Counted from the stretch's first letter, positions 23,004-32,327 are shown. The stretch: 64,000 nucleotides of DNA from Streptomyces rugosispiralis (GCF_024505145.1 NZ_JANIAA010000034.1:46605-110604); one strand, 5' to 3'. Translations and numbers: made by a program. The notes: generated by a model not told the origin, from the sequence alone.

Positions 23004-24275
23004 ATGCCCGCAGATCTCGCCGTCATCGGACTCGGTCATCTCGGTATTCCTCTCGCCCGGGCGGCCACCGCCGCCGGTGTCCGCACCGTCGGCTACGACC
23101 CCGATCCGCGCGCGGCCCACGACCTCCGGGCCGGCCGGCTGCCCGCCGGCTCGGGCGAGGGCCTGCTCTCCGCCGCCGAGCTGCGCCGGATGGCCTCCCA
23201 GGGCTTCCGGATCACCGCCGACCCCGCCGAACTCGGCCGCGTCCGCACCGCTGTGATCTGCGCGCCGACCCCGCTGGGGGACGACCGCAGACTGGATCTG
23301 TCGGCGGTCGGCGAGGCGGCCCGCACGCTCGCGGCGAGGCTGCGCCCGCACACCACCGTTCTGCTGGAATCGACCGTGTACCCCGGGACCACCGAGGAAT
23401 TCCTCCGCCCGCTTCTCGAGGAGGGATCCGGGCTGCGGGCCGGGCGCGACTTCCACCTCGCCTACTCCCCCTGCCGCCACGACCCGGGCAACCGCGCCCA
23501 CGGCCCCGCCAACACCCCCAGGGTCATCGGCGGCCTCACCCCCGCCTGCACCGAGGCCGCCGCCGCCTTCTACGGGCGCTTCACCGAGAAGGTCGTCCGG
23601 GCCCGCGGCACGCGCGAGGCCGAGACGGTCAAGGTCCTGGAGACCAATTACCGGCACGTCAACATCGCCCTGGTCAACGAGATGGCGGTGTACTGCCATG
23701 ACCTCGGCGTCGATGTGTGGGACGTGGTCCGCTGCGCCGAGACCAAGCCGTTCGGCTTCCAGTCCTTCCGGCCCGGCCCCGGCGTCGGCGGCCACGGCGT
23801 GCCGGTCGACCACGGCCACATGGCCGACCCACAGCGCGGCCTGGGCATCCCGCTGCGCATGGTGGAGCTCGCGCAGCAGGTCAACGGGCGGATGCCGGGC
23901 TATGTCACGCGCCGCTGCACGGCCCTGCTCAACGAATACGGGAAGTCGGCGCGCGGTGCGCACGTACTGCTGCTGGGCGTCGGCTACAAGGCCGATGTCG
24001 CCGACGCGGAGGGCTCGCCCGCCCGGGAGATCGCCTCCCGGCTGATCGAACTGGGCGCCCGGCTGAGCTACCACGACCCGTACGTCACACGCTGGCGGGT
24101 GCTGGGGCGTGAGGTACGGCGCGCCGACTCGGTGTACGAGGCGGCCGCCGACGCCGACCTGACCGTCCTGCTGCAGCCGCACCGCACCTACGACCTGCGG
24201 GGGCTTTCGGTGAAGGCCCAGTTGCTGCTGGACACCAGGGGGGCGGGACCGGCGGGGACGGCGCACCGGCTGTGA
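23004..24275 (+). CDS. UDP-sugar dehydrogenase-like protein lacking the catalytic Cys
   Basis: 423 residues from ATG 23004. The fold is that of UDP-glucose/UDP-ManNAc dehydrogenases: Rossmann GLGHLGIPLA, central KVLETNYRHVNIALVNEMA, and the C-terminal UDP-binding region with GVGYKADVADAEGSPA. The active-site segment, normally GVGGHCIPVDPYY, reads GVGGHGVPVDHGH: the nucleophilic Cys is Gly265 (codon GGC 23796-23798). The covalent thiohemiacetal chemistry of the family therefore should not proceed normally. It may be inactive, perform only the first oxidation, or have another role. An upstream in-frame TTG at 22962 is possible; no Shine-Dalgarno is well placed for either. Confidence 0.8.
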   Translation: MPADLAVIGLGHLGIPLARAATAAGVRTVGYDPDPRAAHDLRAGRLPAGSGEGLLSAAELRRMASQGFRITADPAELGRVRTAVICAPTPLGDDRRLDLSAVGEAARTLAARLRPHTTVLLESTVYPGTTEEFLRPLLEEGSGLRAGRDFHLAYSPCRHDPGNRAHGPANTPRVIGGLTPACTEAAAAFYGRFTEKVVRARGTREAETVKVLETNYRHVNIALVNEMAVYCHDLGVDVWDVVRCAETKPFGFQSFRPGPGVGGHGVPVDHGHMADPQRGLGIPLRMVELAQQVNGRMPGYVTRRCTALLNEYGKSARGAHVLLLGVGYKADVADAEGSPAREIASRLIELGARLSYHDPYVTRWRVLGREVRRADSVYEAAADADLTVLLQPHRTYDLRGLSVKAQLLLDTRGAGPAGTAHRL

Positions 24276-24335
24276 GGCGCGCGGGGCCGCGTTTCGGGCC
24301 CCTTGTCCCCCTCGTCATCGCCTCGCGCCCCGCCG

Positions 24336-26564
24336 TCACCGGGTCCGCGTACGCCGCAGCCGGAACGCGACCGCCAGCACGATCAGCCCCGTCCCGCCCA
24401 GCACGAAGATCACCGCTCCCGACGGCACCGACCGCACATCCGCCGTGAACGTCATCGGCGCGCCCCAGGGCCTGCCGTCGGTGATGGTGTAGAGCTGGGC
24501 GGTCAGCCGCACCGGCCCGTTCGCGTACGCCTCCACCCGTATCCGCACCGTACGGCTCACCGCGCGCGACGCCTGGACCGGCATCGCCGGGTCCCGGGCG
24601 GTCAGCCGCTCGGGGCGGCTGGAGAGGACCCGGAGCTCCACCCCGGTGAGGTCCTGCTGAAGGCCGTTGTCGACGGTGACCGGGATGGTCGCCGAGCCCC
24701 CGGTCACCACCACCGTGGACTTCGGCACCAGCCGCACCGACGCGATCGAGGCGGTCAGATAGCGGGAGACCCCCCGCTGGTACGAGGCCGCACCCGCCGG
24801 GTCGGCGCGCCAGGCGGTCGCGACGGAGCGGGCCAGTGCGGCCCGTACGGACGCGGCGGTCGCCCGCGCGTCCGACAGCACCTTGGCCAGGGCGCGCATC
24901 CGCCGCCGGTCCCGGACCACGGCCGCGAGCCGGGAGGGCGGCAGCTCGGAGGCGTGCCGCGCGAGCGGATAGCCGTCGAACCCGCGCAGCCGCCCCGCCG
25001 TGGGCTTCCGCAGCGCGGCCGCGAACCCGGCCGGCTCCAGCCAGCCCGCCTTACGGCCCTCGGCGACCACCGTGAGCAGCACCCGGCCGACCGCGAGCGG
25101 CATCCGGCGCGGCGGCACCATGACCAGCTCGCGGCGGGCGTACGGCAGCTCCCGCACGGCCGTAAGGGTCTCGGCGAGCAGCCGCTGGCGCAGCAGCAGC
25201 CGGGCGGGCGCGCCGGAGGCGCCCGCGGCCGGGTGGCTCGCGAAGAGCTGGGACGCGATCGCCGCGTCATAGCGCAGCGCGGTCGTGCCGTCCTCGAGCG
25301 AGACGGCGCCGTCGTCGGTGGCCCCCTCGGAGACCAGCTCACCGGCGGAGGCCACCCCGGCGCCCGAGGCGAGCACCGTGTCCAGGCCGAGCCCCTTGGC
25401 GTACCGGGCGATCCCGTCGTCCAGCTCGCCGCCCGCGGGCCAGCCCACACCGGCCCGCGCGTGGACGCCCAGCGCCCGGTCCACCACGTTCCGGCCGGTG
25501 CGCGAGGCCCGGCGCAGCAGCCCGGCGAGCGGGCCGCCGCCGCCACGGGCGAGCGAGGCCAGGTCCGGGTCCGCGTACGGCAGCGCGATCACCTCCCGGC
25601 CCCGGACCGCCGCACGGAGCGCGGCCAGCCAGCCCGCCGCCGCCTCGCCGCCCTTCCCCTCGGCGGCCTGCCGCGGATCGGTGTCGCCCGGTGTACGGGC
25701 CACCCGGTAGCCGGCGGCCATGGCCCGCGCCTGGACGATCAGATCCGGATCGAGCACCCACGTGACCGGCTGCCCCTTGCCCATCTCCACCAGCCGCCGC
25801 AGCCGCCCGCCCGGCCCGAAGGCGGCGGTCAGCTGGTCGTCACGGAAGACCGGCAGCACGCTGTCCTGGGTGCGCAGGGTCAGCGCCTCCATCCGCGGGG
25901 TGTCCAGCACCGGCCACAGCACGGTGGTGCGCAGCGGCTCCAGGCGCGTGGCGTCGGGGTACGCGGACAGATGGGTGCGGGTCAGCCCGAGCACGGTCCC
26001 GGCGCCCGCGCCGTCCGCGCGGACGACGTGCACGGTGAGCGCGTACGCCCCGGCGCCGTCCAGCCCCAGGTCGGGAACGGGCACGGTGAGCCGGAAGCCC
26101 CGCTCGGCGCCGGTCGCCAGCGGGGCGAGACGGGCCGTACGGCCCCGCACCTCGGGGCCGTCGGCCCGGGTCAGGGGCGTACGGCGGGCCACGGTGGCGA
26201 GCCCGCCCCGGGTGTCGATCGCCCCGGAGGCCCCGATCCGCACCCCGATCCGCACGGCCCCGACCCGCCGCCCGGAGGTATTGGTCACCCGCCCGCTGAT
26301 CCTCAGCTCGCCGCCCTGACGGATCACGGCAGGGGTGAGGGAAGCCAGCTCGACGGACACGGGGTACCGGCGGGAGAGGGCGTGGGCCGTGGGGGCATCG
26401 TCCGGCCCACGGCCGTGCGGTGTGGCGGCCGCATGAGCCCGGCGGCCGTCCGCCGGGACCATCGCCGCTGCCCCGGCGGGCGCCGGCAGGAGGGAGGTGA
26501 TCGCGACCAGGATCGTGGTGACGGTCGCGACGACCGTCCGCCGGTACGTCCTGCCGCGACCCAC
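24336..26564 (-). CDS. Large secreted membrane-anchored protein, DUF6049-like
   Basis: About 742 residues. A basic N-terminus and signal peptide (TVVATVTTILVAITSLLPAPAGA), a long extracytoplasmic region with a beta-rich LRISGRVTNTSGRRVGAVRIG module and a middle part containing VTWVLDPDLI and LLRQRLLAETL, then a C-terminal helix GGTGLIVLAVAF followed by RLRRTRTR. The architecture matches the actinobacterial DUF6049 family, whose role is not established. GTG 26564 is chosen for GAGG eight bases upstream and a normal signal peptide; GTG 26570 and 26609 are in frame. It is 136 bases downstream of the MreB-like gene on the same strand. Confidence 0.75.
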   Translation of the reverse strand: MGRGRTYRRTVVATVTTILVAITSLLPAPAGAAAMVPADGRRAHAAATPHGRGPDDAPTAHALSRRYPVSVELASLTPAVIRQGGELRISGRVTNTSGRRVGAVRIGVRIGASGAIDTRGGLATVARRTPLTRADGPEVRGRTARLAPLATGAERGFRLTVPVPDLGLDGAGAYALTVHVVRADGAGAGTVLGLTRTHLSAYPDATRLEPLRTTVLWPVLDTPRMEALTLRTQDSVLPVFRDDQLTAAFGPGGRLRRLVEMGKGQPVTWVLDPDLIVQARAMAAGYRVARTPGDTDPRQAAEGKGGEAAAGWLAALRAAVRGREVIALPYADPDLASLARGGGGPLAGLLRRASRTGRNVVDRALGVHARAGVGWPAGGELDDGIARYAKGLGLDTVLASGAGVASAGELVSEGATDDGAVSLEDGTTALRYDAAIASQLFASHPAAGASGAPARLLLRQRLLAETLTAVRELPYARRELVMVPPRRMPLAVGRVLLTVVAEGRKAGWLEPAGFAAALRKPTAGRLRGFDGYPLARHASELPPSRLAAVVRDRRRMRALAKVLSDARATAASVRAALARSVATAWRADPAGAASYQRGVSRYLTASIASVRLVPKSTVVVTGGSATIPVTVDNGLQQDLTGVELRVLSSRPERLTARDPAMPVQASRAVSRTVRIRVEAYANGPVRLTAQLYTITDGRPWGAPMTFTADVRSVPSGAVIFVLGGTGLIVLAVAFRLRRTRTR

Positions 26565-26745
26565 GACCACCGCCTCGACGCCCGCGCCTGCCGTCCGCCC
26601 GCGCCGCACGGGACCGACGCGGTGTCACCAGCCCACCACGCCGGGGACGATGCCGCACGCTCAGGGCGGCCGCCCGGGGGCCCCGCCGGGGCCGCCCCGA
26701 GGCGTCCTCGGCGGATCGCGGAATTCCCGGCGGAGCGCCTGGGCG

Positions 26746-27903
26746 TCACACCCGCACGGCGTCCGGCCGGCGAGGCCGTGCGTCCATCGCGGTGCGCAGC
26801 GAGGCGAAGTCCTCCACGCAGCGGCCGGTGCCGATGGCCACGCAGTCCAGCGGGTCGTCGGCCACCAGCACCGGGATGTTCAGCTCGCGCCCCAGCCGTA
26901 CGTCCAGACCGCGCAGCAGGGCCCCGCCGCCGGTCAGCACGATGCCGCGGTCCATGATGTCGCCCGCCAGCTCCGGCGGGGTCTCGTCGAGCGTGGCCCG
27001 CACCGCCGCGACGATGCTGTCCACCGGTTCGGAGAGGGCGTGCCGCACCTCGTCCGAGGTCAGTTCGAGCACCTTGGGCAGCCCGGTCGCCTGGTCCCGG
27101 CCGCGGATGGTGCAGCGGTCCGGCGGCAGCAGCGCCTGAGTGTCCTCGTTGTCCTCGCTCTGGCCCGGGATGAACACCTCGACATTCCGCTCGGGCCGCC
27201 GGACGGACTCCGAGACCCGCGGTACGGACAGCGGCCCGGTGGGCGAGGCGGATCCGATGGAGACCTTGATCTCCTCGGCGGTCCGCTCACCGATCGCCAG
27301 CGCGTACTGCTTCTTCACATAGGAGCTGATCGCGACGTCCATCGCGTCGCCCGCGGTCCGCACCGACCGCGCGGTGACGATGCCGCCCAGCGAGACCACG
27401 GCGACCTCGGTCGTACCGCCGCCGATGTCGACGACCATGCAGCCGGTCGGCTCGCTCACCGGCAGCCCCGCGCCGATCGCCGCCGCGATGGGCTCCTCGA
27501 CCAGATGCACCTGTCGCGCCCCGGCCTGGGTGGCGGCCTCCATCACCGCGCGCCGCTCGACGCCGGTGATCCCGGAGGGCACACAGACCACCACCCGGGG
27601 ACGGGCGAGGCGACGGCTGCCCATGACCTTCTTGATGAAGTACCGCAGCATGCGCTCGGCGATCTCGAAATCGGCGATCACGCCATCGCGCAGCGGCCGC
27701 ACGGCGACGATGTTCGTCGGCGTCCGCCCCATGGTCTCCTTGGCCGCCGAACCCACCGACAGCACACTGCCGTCGACTGTGTTCACGGCCACAACCGACG
27801 GCTCGTTGAGCACGATCCCCCTGCCCCGTACGTACACCAGTGTGTTGGCGGTGCCGAGGTCGATACCCATGTCACGCCCATTGAACGACTTGTTCTGCGC
27901 CAT
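26746..27903 (-). CDS. MreB/Mbl-family actin-like protein with an internal insertion
   Basis: 385 residues. Actin-fold motifs: phosphate-1 MGIDLGTANTLVYV, phosphate-2 VVDIGGGTTEVAVVSLGG, adenosine DRGIVLTGGGALLRGLD. It forms membrane-associated filaments that organise wall synthesis, in Streptomyces mainly during sporulation. Relative to the MreB sequence I recall, there is an extra ~35-residue acidic segment (around SESVRRPERNVEVF to NEDTQALLP, residues ~215-255) before IRGRD. No mreC/mreD is adjacent, so it is an Mbl-type or third paralogue rather than the mre operon gene. No Shine-Dalgarno precedes ATG 27903. Confidence 0.9.
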   Translation of the reverse strand: MAQNKSFNGRDMGIDLGTANTLVYVRGRGIVLNEPSVVAVNTVDGSVLSVGSAAKETMGRTPTNIVAVRPLRDGVIADFEIAERMLRYFIKKVMGSRRLARPRVVVCVPSGITGVERRAVMEAATQAGARQVHLVEEPIAAAIGAGLPVSEPTGCMVVDIGGGTTEVAVVSLGGIVTARSVRTAGDAMDVAISSYVKKQYALAIGERTAEEIKVSIGSASPTGPLSVPRVSESVRRPERNVEVFIPGQSEDNEDTQALLPPDRCTIRGRDQATGLPKVLELTSDEVRHALSEPVDSIVAAVRATLDETPPELAGDIMDRGIVLTGGGALLRGLDVRLGRELNIPVLVADDPLDCVAIGTGRCVEDFASLRTAMDARPRRPDAVRV

Positions 27904-27980
27904 AAGTTGACATTATTGCTTATGCCGGATTCTGTCCCGGCACTGATGTCATTCGCACCACCGTGCGGCCATACCACTGC

Positions 27981-27986
27981 TACCTT
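27981..27986 (+). promoter_or_regulatory. -10-like box of a putative leaderless promoter
   Basis: TACCTT ends six bases before ATG 27993. No Shine-Dalgarno is present, so transcription may start at the A of the start codon. No convincing -35 was seen. Confidence 0.35.
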
Positions 27987-27992
27987 GCGGGC

Positions 27993-28436
27993 ATGATCGC
28001 GTCCGCTTCCTCCGCAGCTCAGGCCCCACGACCGGCCCGTGGGCTCGCGGCGGGCATCGCGGCGGCCCTGCTCGGAGCCCTGGTTTTCGGCTTCATCCAG
28101 GGCAAAATCGGCCACCGCGGCCAGGAGGTCGGCTACTGGGCGCTGTGCATCGGGCTGCTGACCGGCGCCGCGCTGGGCAAGCTGGGCGGCCGGGCCCCGC
28201 TGCTGGCGCTCATCGGCATACCGCTGGCCGTGGTCAGCGTCTCGCTGGCGCAACTGATCGGCGCCGCGGTGCTGATGGGCGACGAGAGCTCCTGGCCCAC
28301 CACGGACACTCTGACCGAGCACTTCGGCCAGGTGATGGACTACTGGCGCGACCACATCCTGGGACGCAACGACATCACCTTCTACGCCGTGGCGGGAGCG
28401 GAAAGTTACCTCGTAGCGAAGCGCATCACCGAATAG
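27993..28436 (+). CDS. Small four-helix membrane protein, paralogue of next gene
   Basis: 147 residues. Hydrophobic helices at about residues 17-35 (GLAAGIAAALLGALVFGFI), 47-62, 68-90 and near the C-terminus. Product not recognised. It shares the pattern KLGGR ... alternating Leu/Ala helix ... a short acidic-aromatic segment (HFGQVMDYWRDHI) ... terminal helix with the protein at 28645-29334 (HFSDLWKSWKEDS), so the two are tandem paralogues. Divergent from the MreB-like gene. Start ATG 27993 lacks a Shine-Dalgarno. Confidence 0.7.
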   Translation: MIASASSAAQAPRPARGLAAGIAAALLGALVFGFIQGKIGHRGQEVGYWALCIGLLTGAALGKLGGRAPLLALIGIPLAVVSVSLAQLIGAAVLMGDESSWPTTDTLTEHFGQVMDYWRDHILGRNDITFYAVAGAESYLVAKRITE

Positions 28437-28644
28437 CGGCGACGAATCCCCATATGCCGGGCCGACGTGTCTCCGTCCGGTCCCAGCCATGTCACGGACG
28501 TCAGACACGACTTGTCTGGTTGTCATCCCTGCCTGTTACTTTTATGGCTCGAAAGTTTCCTTCCGCGTTCCCAGCCCGCAGCCGCTCATCAGTCGAGCTG
28601 TCCCCGGAACGCGGTCTCAACACCTTCATCCCCGGGGGAATTCC

Positions 28645-29334
28645 ATGAGCCAGAACTGGCAGCAGCCACAGCAGCCAGGCGGCTACCCGCAGCAGCCGGG
28701 TGGCTATCCGCAGCAGCCCGCTCCGCCCCAGCAGGCCGGTGGGTACGGCTCCGCGCAGCAGCCCGGCTACGGCTACCCGCAGGGGCAGCCCCAGCAGCCC
28801 CAGCAGCCCCAGCCGCAGTTCGGCGGCGGTTTCCCGCCGCCCGCGCCGCCGGTCGGCCGGCCGGGCAACCCGCTGCTGGCCGTGGGCGCCGCCCTCGTGG
28901 CCACTGTCGTCGGCGCGTTCCTCTACGCGTTCCTGCTGAGCGCGATGGCGGACACGGACAAGACTCCGCCGGAGGTCACGCAGTTCGCGTACGCCGGTGT
29001 GGTCGTCGGCGCGCTCATCGGACTGGCGGTCGCCAAGCTCGGCGGCCGCAACACGGGGCTGTGGGTGGTCGGCGCGGTGCTGGCCCTGGCCGCGGTGTTC
29101 CTCGGCGAGCTCTACGGCTACGCCATGATCCTGCACGATGTGATGAGCAACTACGCCGACAAGATCGGCGGCGGCGCCAGCAGCCAGGTGCTCTCCTCGA
29201 ACGAGATCTTCTTCGACCACTTCAGCGACCTGTGGAAGTCGTGGAAGGAAGACTCCGACGCGCTGACCTACATCTTCATCGCGCTCGCGCCGGTCGCCGC
29301 GGTCAGCACCGCCTACCGGATCAGCAACCGCTGA
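28645..29334 (+). CDS. Membrane protein with Gln/Pro/Gly-rich cytoplasmic N-terminus
   Basis: 229 residues. Residues 1-75 are a low-complexity tract of repeated QQPGGYPQ; then helices at ~78-98, 112-130, 135-158 and the C-terminus. The membrane part is paralogous to the preceding gene. Q/P/G-rich N-termini on small membrane proteins are frequent in actinobacteria and often mediate polar or complex localisation, but no function is known here. ATG 28645 has a weak GGGGG upstream. A strong hairpin follows at 29349. Confidence 0.75.
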   Translation: MSQNWQQPQQPGGYPQQPGGYPQQPAPPQQAGGYGSAQQPGYGYPQGQPQQPQQPQPQFGGGFPPPAPPVGRPGNPLLAVGAALVATVVGAFLYAFLLSAMADTDKTPPEVTQFAYAGVVVGALIGLAVAKLGGRNTGLWVVGAVLALAAVFLGELYGYAMILHDVMSNYADKIGGGASSQVLSSNEIFFDHFSDLWKSWKEDSDALTYIFIALAPVAAVSTAYRISNR

Positions 29335-29348
29335 GCCCACGAGCGACA

Positions 29349-29399
29349 CGGCAAGGGGAAGGCCCCGACCGCTTCGCGGTCGGGGCCTTCCCCTTGCCG
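29349..29399. terminator. 23-bp stem hairpin, bidirectional terminator
   Basis: A perfect 23-bp inverted repeat beginning CGGCAAGGGGAAGGCCCC around a CTTCG loop, between the convergent membrane-protein gene and guaB3. No U-tract, as usual in Streptomyces. Confidence 0.9.
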
Positions 29400-29419
29400 A
29401 ATCAACTGCTGAGACGCGC

Positions 29420-30547
29420 TCAGCGCTTGTCGCGGGCCGACGGGGCGACCGTGACCTCGACCCGCTGGAACTCCTTCAGCTCCGAGTAGCCGGTCGTGGC
29501 CATCGCGCGGCGCAGCGCGCCGAAGAAGTTCATCGAGCCGTCGGGGGTGTGCGAGGGGCCGAGGAGGATCTCCTCGGTGGAGCCCACCGTGCCCAGGTTC
29601 ATCCGCTTGCCGCGCGGCACCTCGTCGTGCACGGCCTCCATGCCCCAGTGGTGACCGCGGCCCGGCGCGTCGGTGGCCCGCGCCAGCGGGGAGCCCATCA
29701 TCACCGCGTCCGCGCCGCAGGCGACGGCCTTCGGCAGATCGCCGCTCCAGCCGACGCCGCCGTCGGCGATCACATGCACATAGCGGCCGCCGGACTCGTC
29801 CATGTAGTCCCGGCGGGCGGCGGCGACATCGGCGACCGCCGTGGCCATCGGCACCTGGATGCCCAGCACATTGCGGGTGGTGTGCGCGGCGCCGCCGCCG
29901 AAGCCCACCAGCACGCCGGCCGCGCCGGTGCGCATCAGGTGCAGCGCGGCCGTGTAGGTGGCGCAGCCGCCCACGATCACCGGGACGTCCAGCTCATAGA
30001 TGAACTGCTTGAGGTTGAGCGGCTCGGCGGCACCGGAGACATGCTCGGCGGAGACCGTGGTGCCGCGGATCACGAAGATGTCGACCCCCGCGTCCACCAC
30101 GGCCTTGGAGAACTGCGCCGTGCGCTGCGGGGACAGGGCCGCGGCGGTCACCACGCCCGCGTCCCGCACCTCCTTCAGGCGCTGGCCGATCAGCTCCTCC
30201 TTGATCGGCTCGGCGTAGATCTCCTGCATCCGGGTGGTCGCGGCGCGCTCGTCCAGCTCGGCGATCTCCGCCAGCAGCGGCTCCGGGTCCTCGTAACGGG
30301 TCCAGAGCCCCTCGAGGTTGAGCACCCCGAGGCCGCCGAGCTCACCGATGCGGATCGCGGTGCGGGGCGAGACCACCGAGTCCATCGGCGCGGCCAGGAA
30401 CGGCAGCTCGAAGCGGTAGGCGTCGATCTGCCAGGCGATCGAGACCTCCTTCGGGTCCCGGGTGCGACGACTCGGCACAACGGCGATGTCGTCGAACGCG
30501 TACGCCCTGCGGCCGCGCTTGCCGCGCCCGATCTCGATCTCAGTCAC
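29420..30547 (-). CDS. guaB3: GuaB3-type IMP dehydrogenase-related protein
   Basis: 375 residues, without the CBS domains of true IMPDH. (beta/alpha)8 barrel with the GuaB3 hallmarks GRGKRGRRAYAFDDIAVVPS, LGGLGVLNLEGL and VIADGGVGWSGDLPKA. The position of the IMPDH/GMPR catalytic Cys reads GGGAAHTTRNVLG, that is His instead of Cys. Mycobacterial GuaB3, as I recall it, also lacks this Cys, so it appears to be an actinobacterial trait. Activity is unsettled; related cyanobacterial proteins have been described as GMP reductases. GTG start with AAAGG seven bases upstream. Downstream of guaB in the same direction. Confidence 0.93.
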   Translation of the reverse strand: MTEIEIGRGKRGRRAYAFDDIAVVPSRRTRDPKEVSIAWQIDAYRFELPFLAAPMDSVVSPRTAIRIGELGGLGVLNLEGLWTRYEDPEPLLAEIAELDERAATTRMQEIYAEPIKEELIGQRLKEVRDAGVVTAAALSPQRTAQFSKAVVDAGVDIFVIRGTTVSAEHVSGAAEPLNLKQFIYELDVPVIVGGCATYTAALHLMRTGAAGVLVGFGGGAAHTTRNVLGIQVPMATAVADVAAARRDYMDESGGRYVHVIADGGVGWSGDLPKAVACGADAVMMGSPLARATDAPGRGHHWGMEAVHDEVPRGKRMNLGTVGSTEEILLGPSHTPDGSMNFFGALRRAMATTGYSELKEFQRVEVTVAPSARDKR

Positions 30548-30667
30548 GTGGGTGCCTTTCCCTGTTCACGAACAGCCGTCCCAGTATCCCTGCCCGCATC
30601 GCCGCAAGGTCGCCCGGGTGAAACGGTGCGGACGGCGCGGACAACACGGATCAACGGACAGCGCGGA

Positions 30668-32170
30668 TCAACGGCCGGAGTAGTTCGGCGCCTCGGTGGT
30701 CATCTGGATGTCATGCGGGTGGCTCTCCTTGAGGCCCGCCGCGGTGATCCGCACAAAGCGGCCCTTCTCCTTCAGCTCCGCCACATTGGCCGAGCCGACA
30801 TAGCCCATCGACGCCCGCAGACCGCCGACCAGCTGGTGCGCGACCGAGGCCAGCGGGCCGCGGTAGGGCACCTGGCCCTCGATGCCCTCGGGGACCAGCT
30901 TGTCCTCGGACAGGACGTTGTCCTGGAAGTAGCGGTCCTTGGAGTACGAGCGGGCCTGGCCGCGCGTCTGCATCGCGCCCAGGGAGCCCATGCCCCGGTA
31001 GGACTTGAACTGCTTGCCGTTGATGAAGACCATCTCGCCCGGCGACTCCTCGCAGCCGGCCAGCAGGCTGCCCAGCATCACGGTGTCGGCACCGGCCGCG
31101 ATCGCCTTGGCGATGTCGCCCGAGTACTGCAGACCGCCGTCGCCGATCAGCGGCACCCCGGCCGCGTGGCAGGCGCGGGCGGCCTCGTAGATCGCCGTCA
31201 CCTGCGGCACGCCGATGCCCGCGACCACGCGCGTGGTGCAGATCGACCCCGGGCCGACGCCGACCTTGACCCCGTCCACCCCCGCGTCGATCAGCGCCTG
31301 GGCGCCGTCCCTGGTGGCGACATTGCCGCCCACCACATCGACCGCGATATTGGACTTGACCTTGGCGATCATGTCGAGGATGCCCCGGCTGTGGCCGTGC
31401 GCGCTGTCCACGACCAGGAAGTCGGCCCCGGCCTCGACCAGCGCCTGCGCCCGCTCGTACGACTCGTCGCCGACACCGACGGCGGCGCCGACGACCAGCC
31501 GGCCGCCCGCGTCCTTCGCCGCGTGGGGGTACTGCTCGGCCTTCACGAAGTCCTTGACCGTGATCAGGCCCTTGAGCACGCCCGCGTCGTCGACCAGCGG
31601 CAGCTTCTCGATCTTGTGGCGGCGCAGCAGCTGCATCGCGTCCTCGCCGGAGATCCCCACCTTGCCGGTGACCAGCGGCATCGGGGTCATGACCTCGCGG
31701 ACCTGACGGCCCCGGTCGACCTCGAAGGCCATGTCACGGTTGGTGACGATGCCGAGCAGCTTGCCCACGGCGTCCGTGACCGGCACACCGCTGATGCGGA
31801 ACTTCGCGCACAGCGCGTCCGCCTCGTGCAGCGTGGCGTCCGGCCGGACCGTGATCGGGTCGGTGACCATGCCGGACTCCGACCGCTTGACCAGGTCGAC
31901 CTGGTTGACCTGGTCCTCGATGGACAGATTGCGGTGCAGCACGCCCACGCCGCCCTGCCGGGCCATGGCGATGGCCATCCGGGACTCGGTGACCTTGTCC
32001 ATGGCGGCGGACAGCAGCGGCACATTCACCCGCACGTTCCGGGAGACCCTGGACGAGGTGTCGACCGCGTTCGGCAGCACCTCGGAGGCGCCCGGCAGCA
32101 GCAGCACGTCGTCGTACGTCAGCCCGAGCATGGCGAACTTCTCAGGCACTCCGTCGACGTTGTCAGTCAT
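30668..32170 (-). CDS. guaB: IMP dehydrogenase
   Basis: 500 residues from ATG 32170 (AAGGG upstream). Barrel with the active-site loop GPGSICTTRVVAG carrying the catalytic Cys, flap NGKQFKSYRGMGSLGAM, and two CBS domains (about 100-215; ITVRPDATLHEADALCAK, LPLVDDAGVLKGLI). It converts IMP to XMP, the committed step to GMP. It lies downstream of shbA and upstream of guaB3 on one strand with short gaps. Confidence 0.97.
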   Translation of the reverse strand: MTDNVDGVPEKFAMLGLTYDDVLLLPGASEVLPNAVDTSSRVSRNVRVNVPLLSAAMDKVTESRMAIAMARQGGVGVLHRNLSIEDQVNQVDLVKRSESGMVTDPITVRPDATLHEADALCAKFRISGVPVTDAVGKLLGIVTNRDMAFEVDRGRQVREVMTPMPLVTGKVGISGEDAMQLLRRHKIEKLPLVDDAGVLKGLITVKDFVKAEQYPHAAKDAGGRLVVGAAVGVGDESYERAQALVEAGADFLVVDSAHGHSRGILDMIAKVKSNIAVDVVGGNVATRDGAQALIDAGVDGVKVGVGPGSICTTRVVAGIGVPQVTAIYEAARACHAAGVPLIGDGGLQYSGDIAKAIAAGADTVMLGSLLAGCEESPGEMVFINGKQFKSYRGMGSLGAMQTRGQARSYSKDRYFQDNVLSEDKLVPEGIEGQVPYRGPLASVAHQLVGGLRASMGYVGSANVAELKEKGRFVRITAAGLKESHPHDIQMTTEAPNYSGR

Positions 32171-32327
32171 GACACCCTTCCAATGGTCTTGCCCCAGCGC
32201 GGACTCCCATGCTAACGGGCTCCCCGAGTGCCTCATTCCACCCTGTGGATAACTTCTCAGCGACCTGCTGAATGCGGAAGGCACAACAAGGTAACGAGCC
32301 GGTCAGAACTTCCGGTGGGCCCCGGGC

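Noticed and set aside
30668..32284. Longer guaB start at 32284
   Set aside because: The 500-residue protein from ATG 32170 matches GuaB length and has a suitable ribosome-binding site; the extra 38 residues are not family-like.
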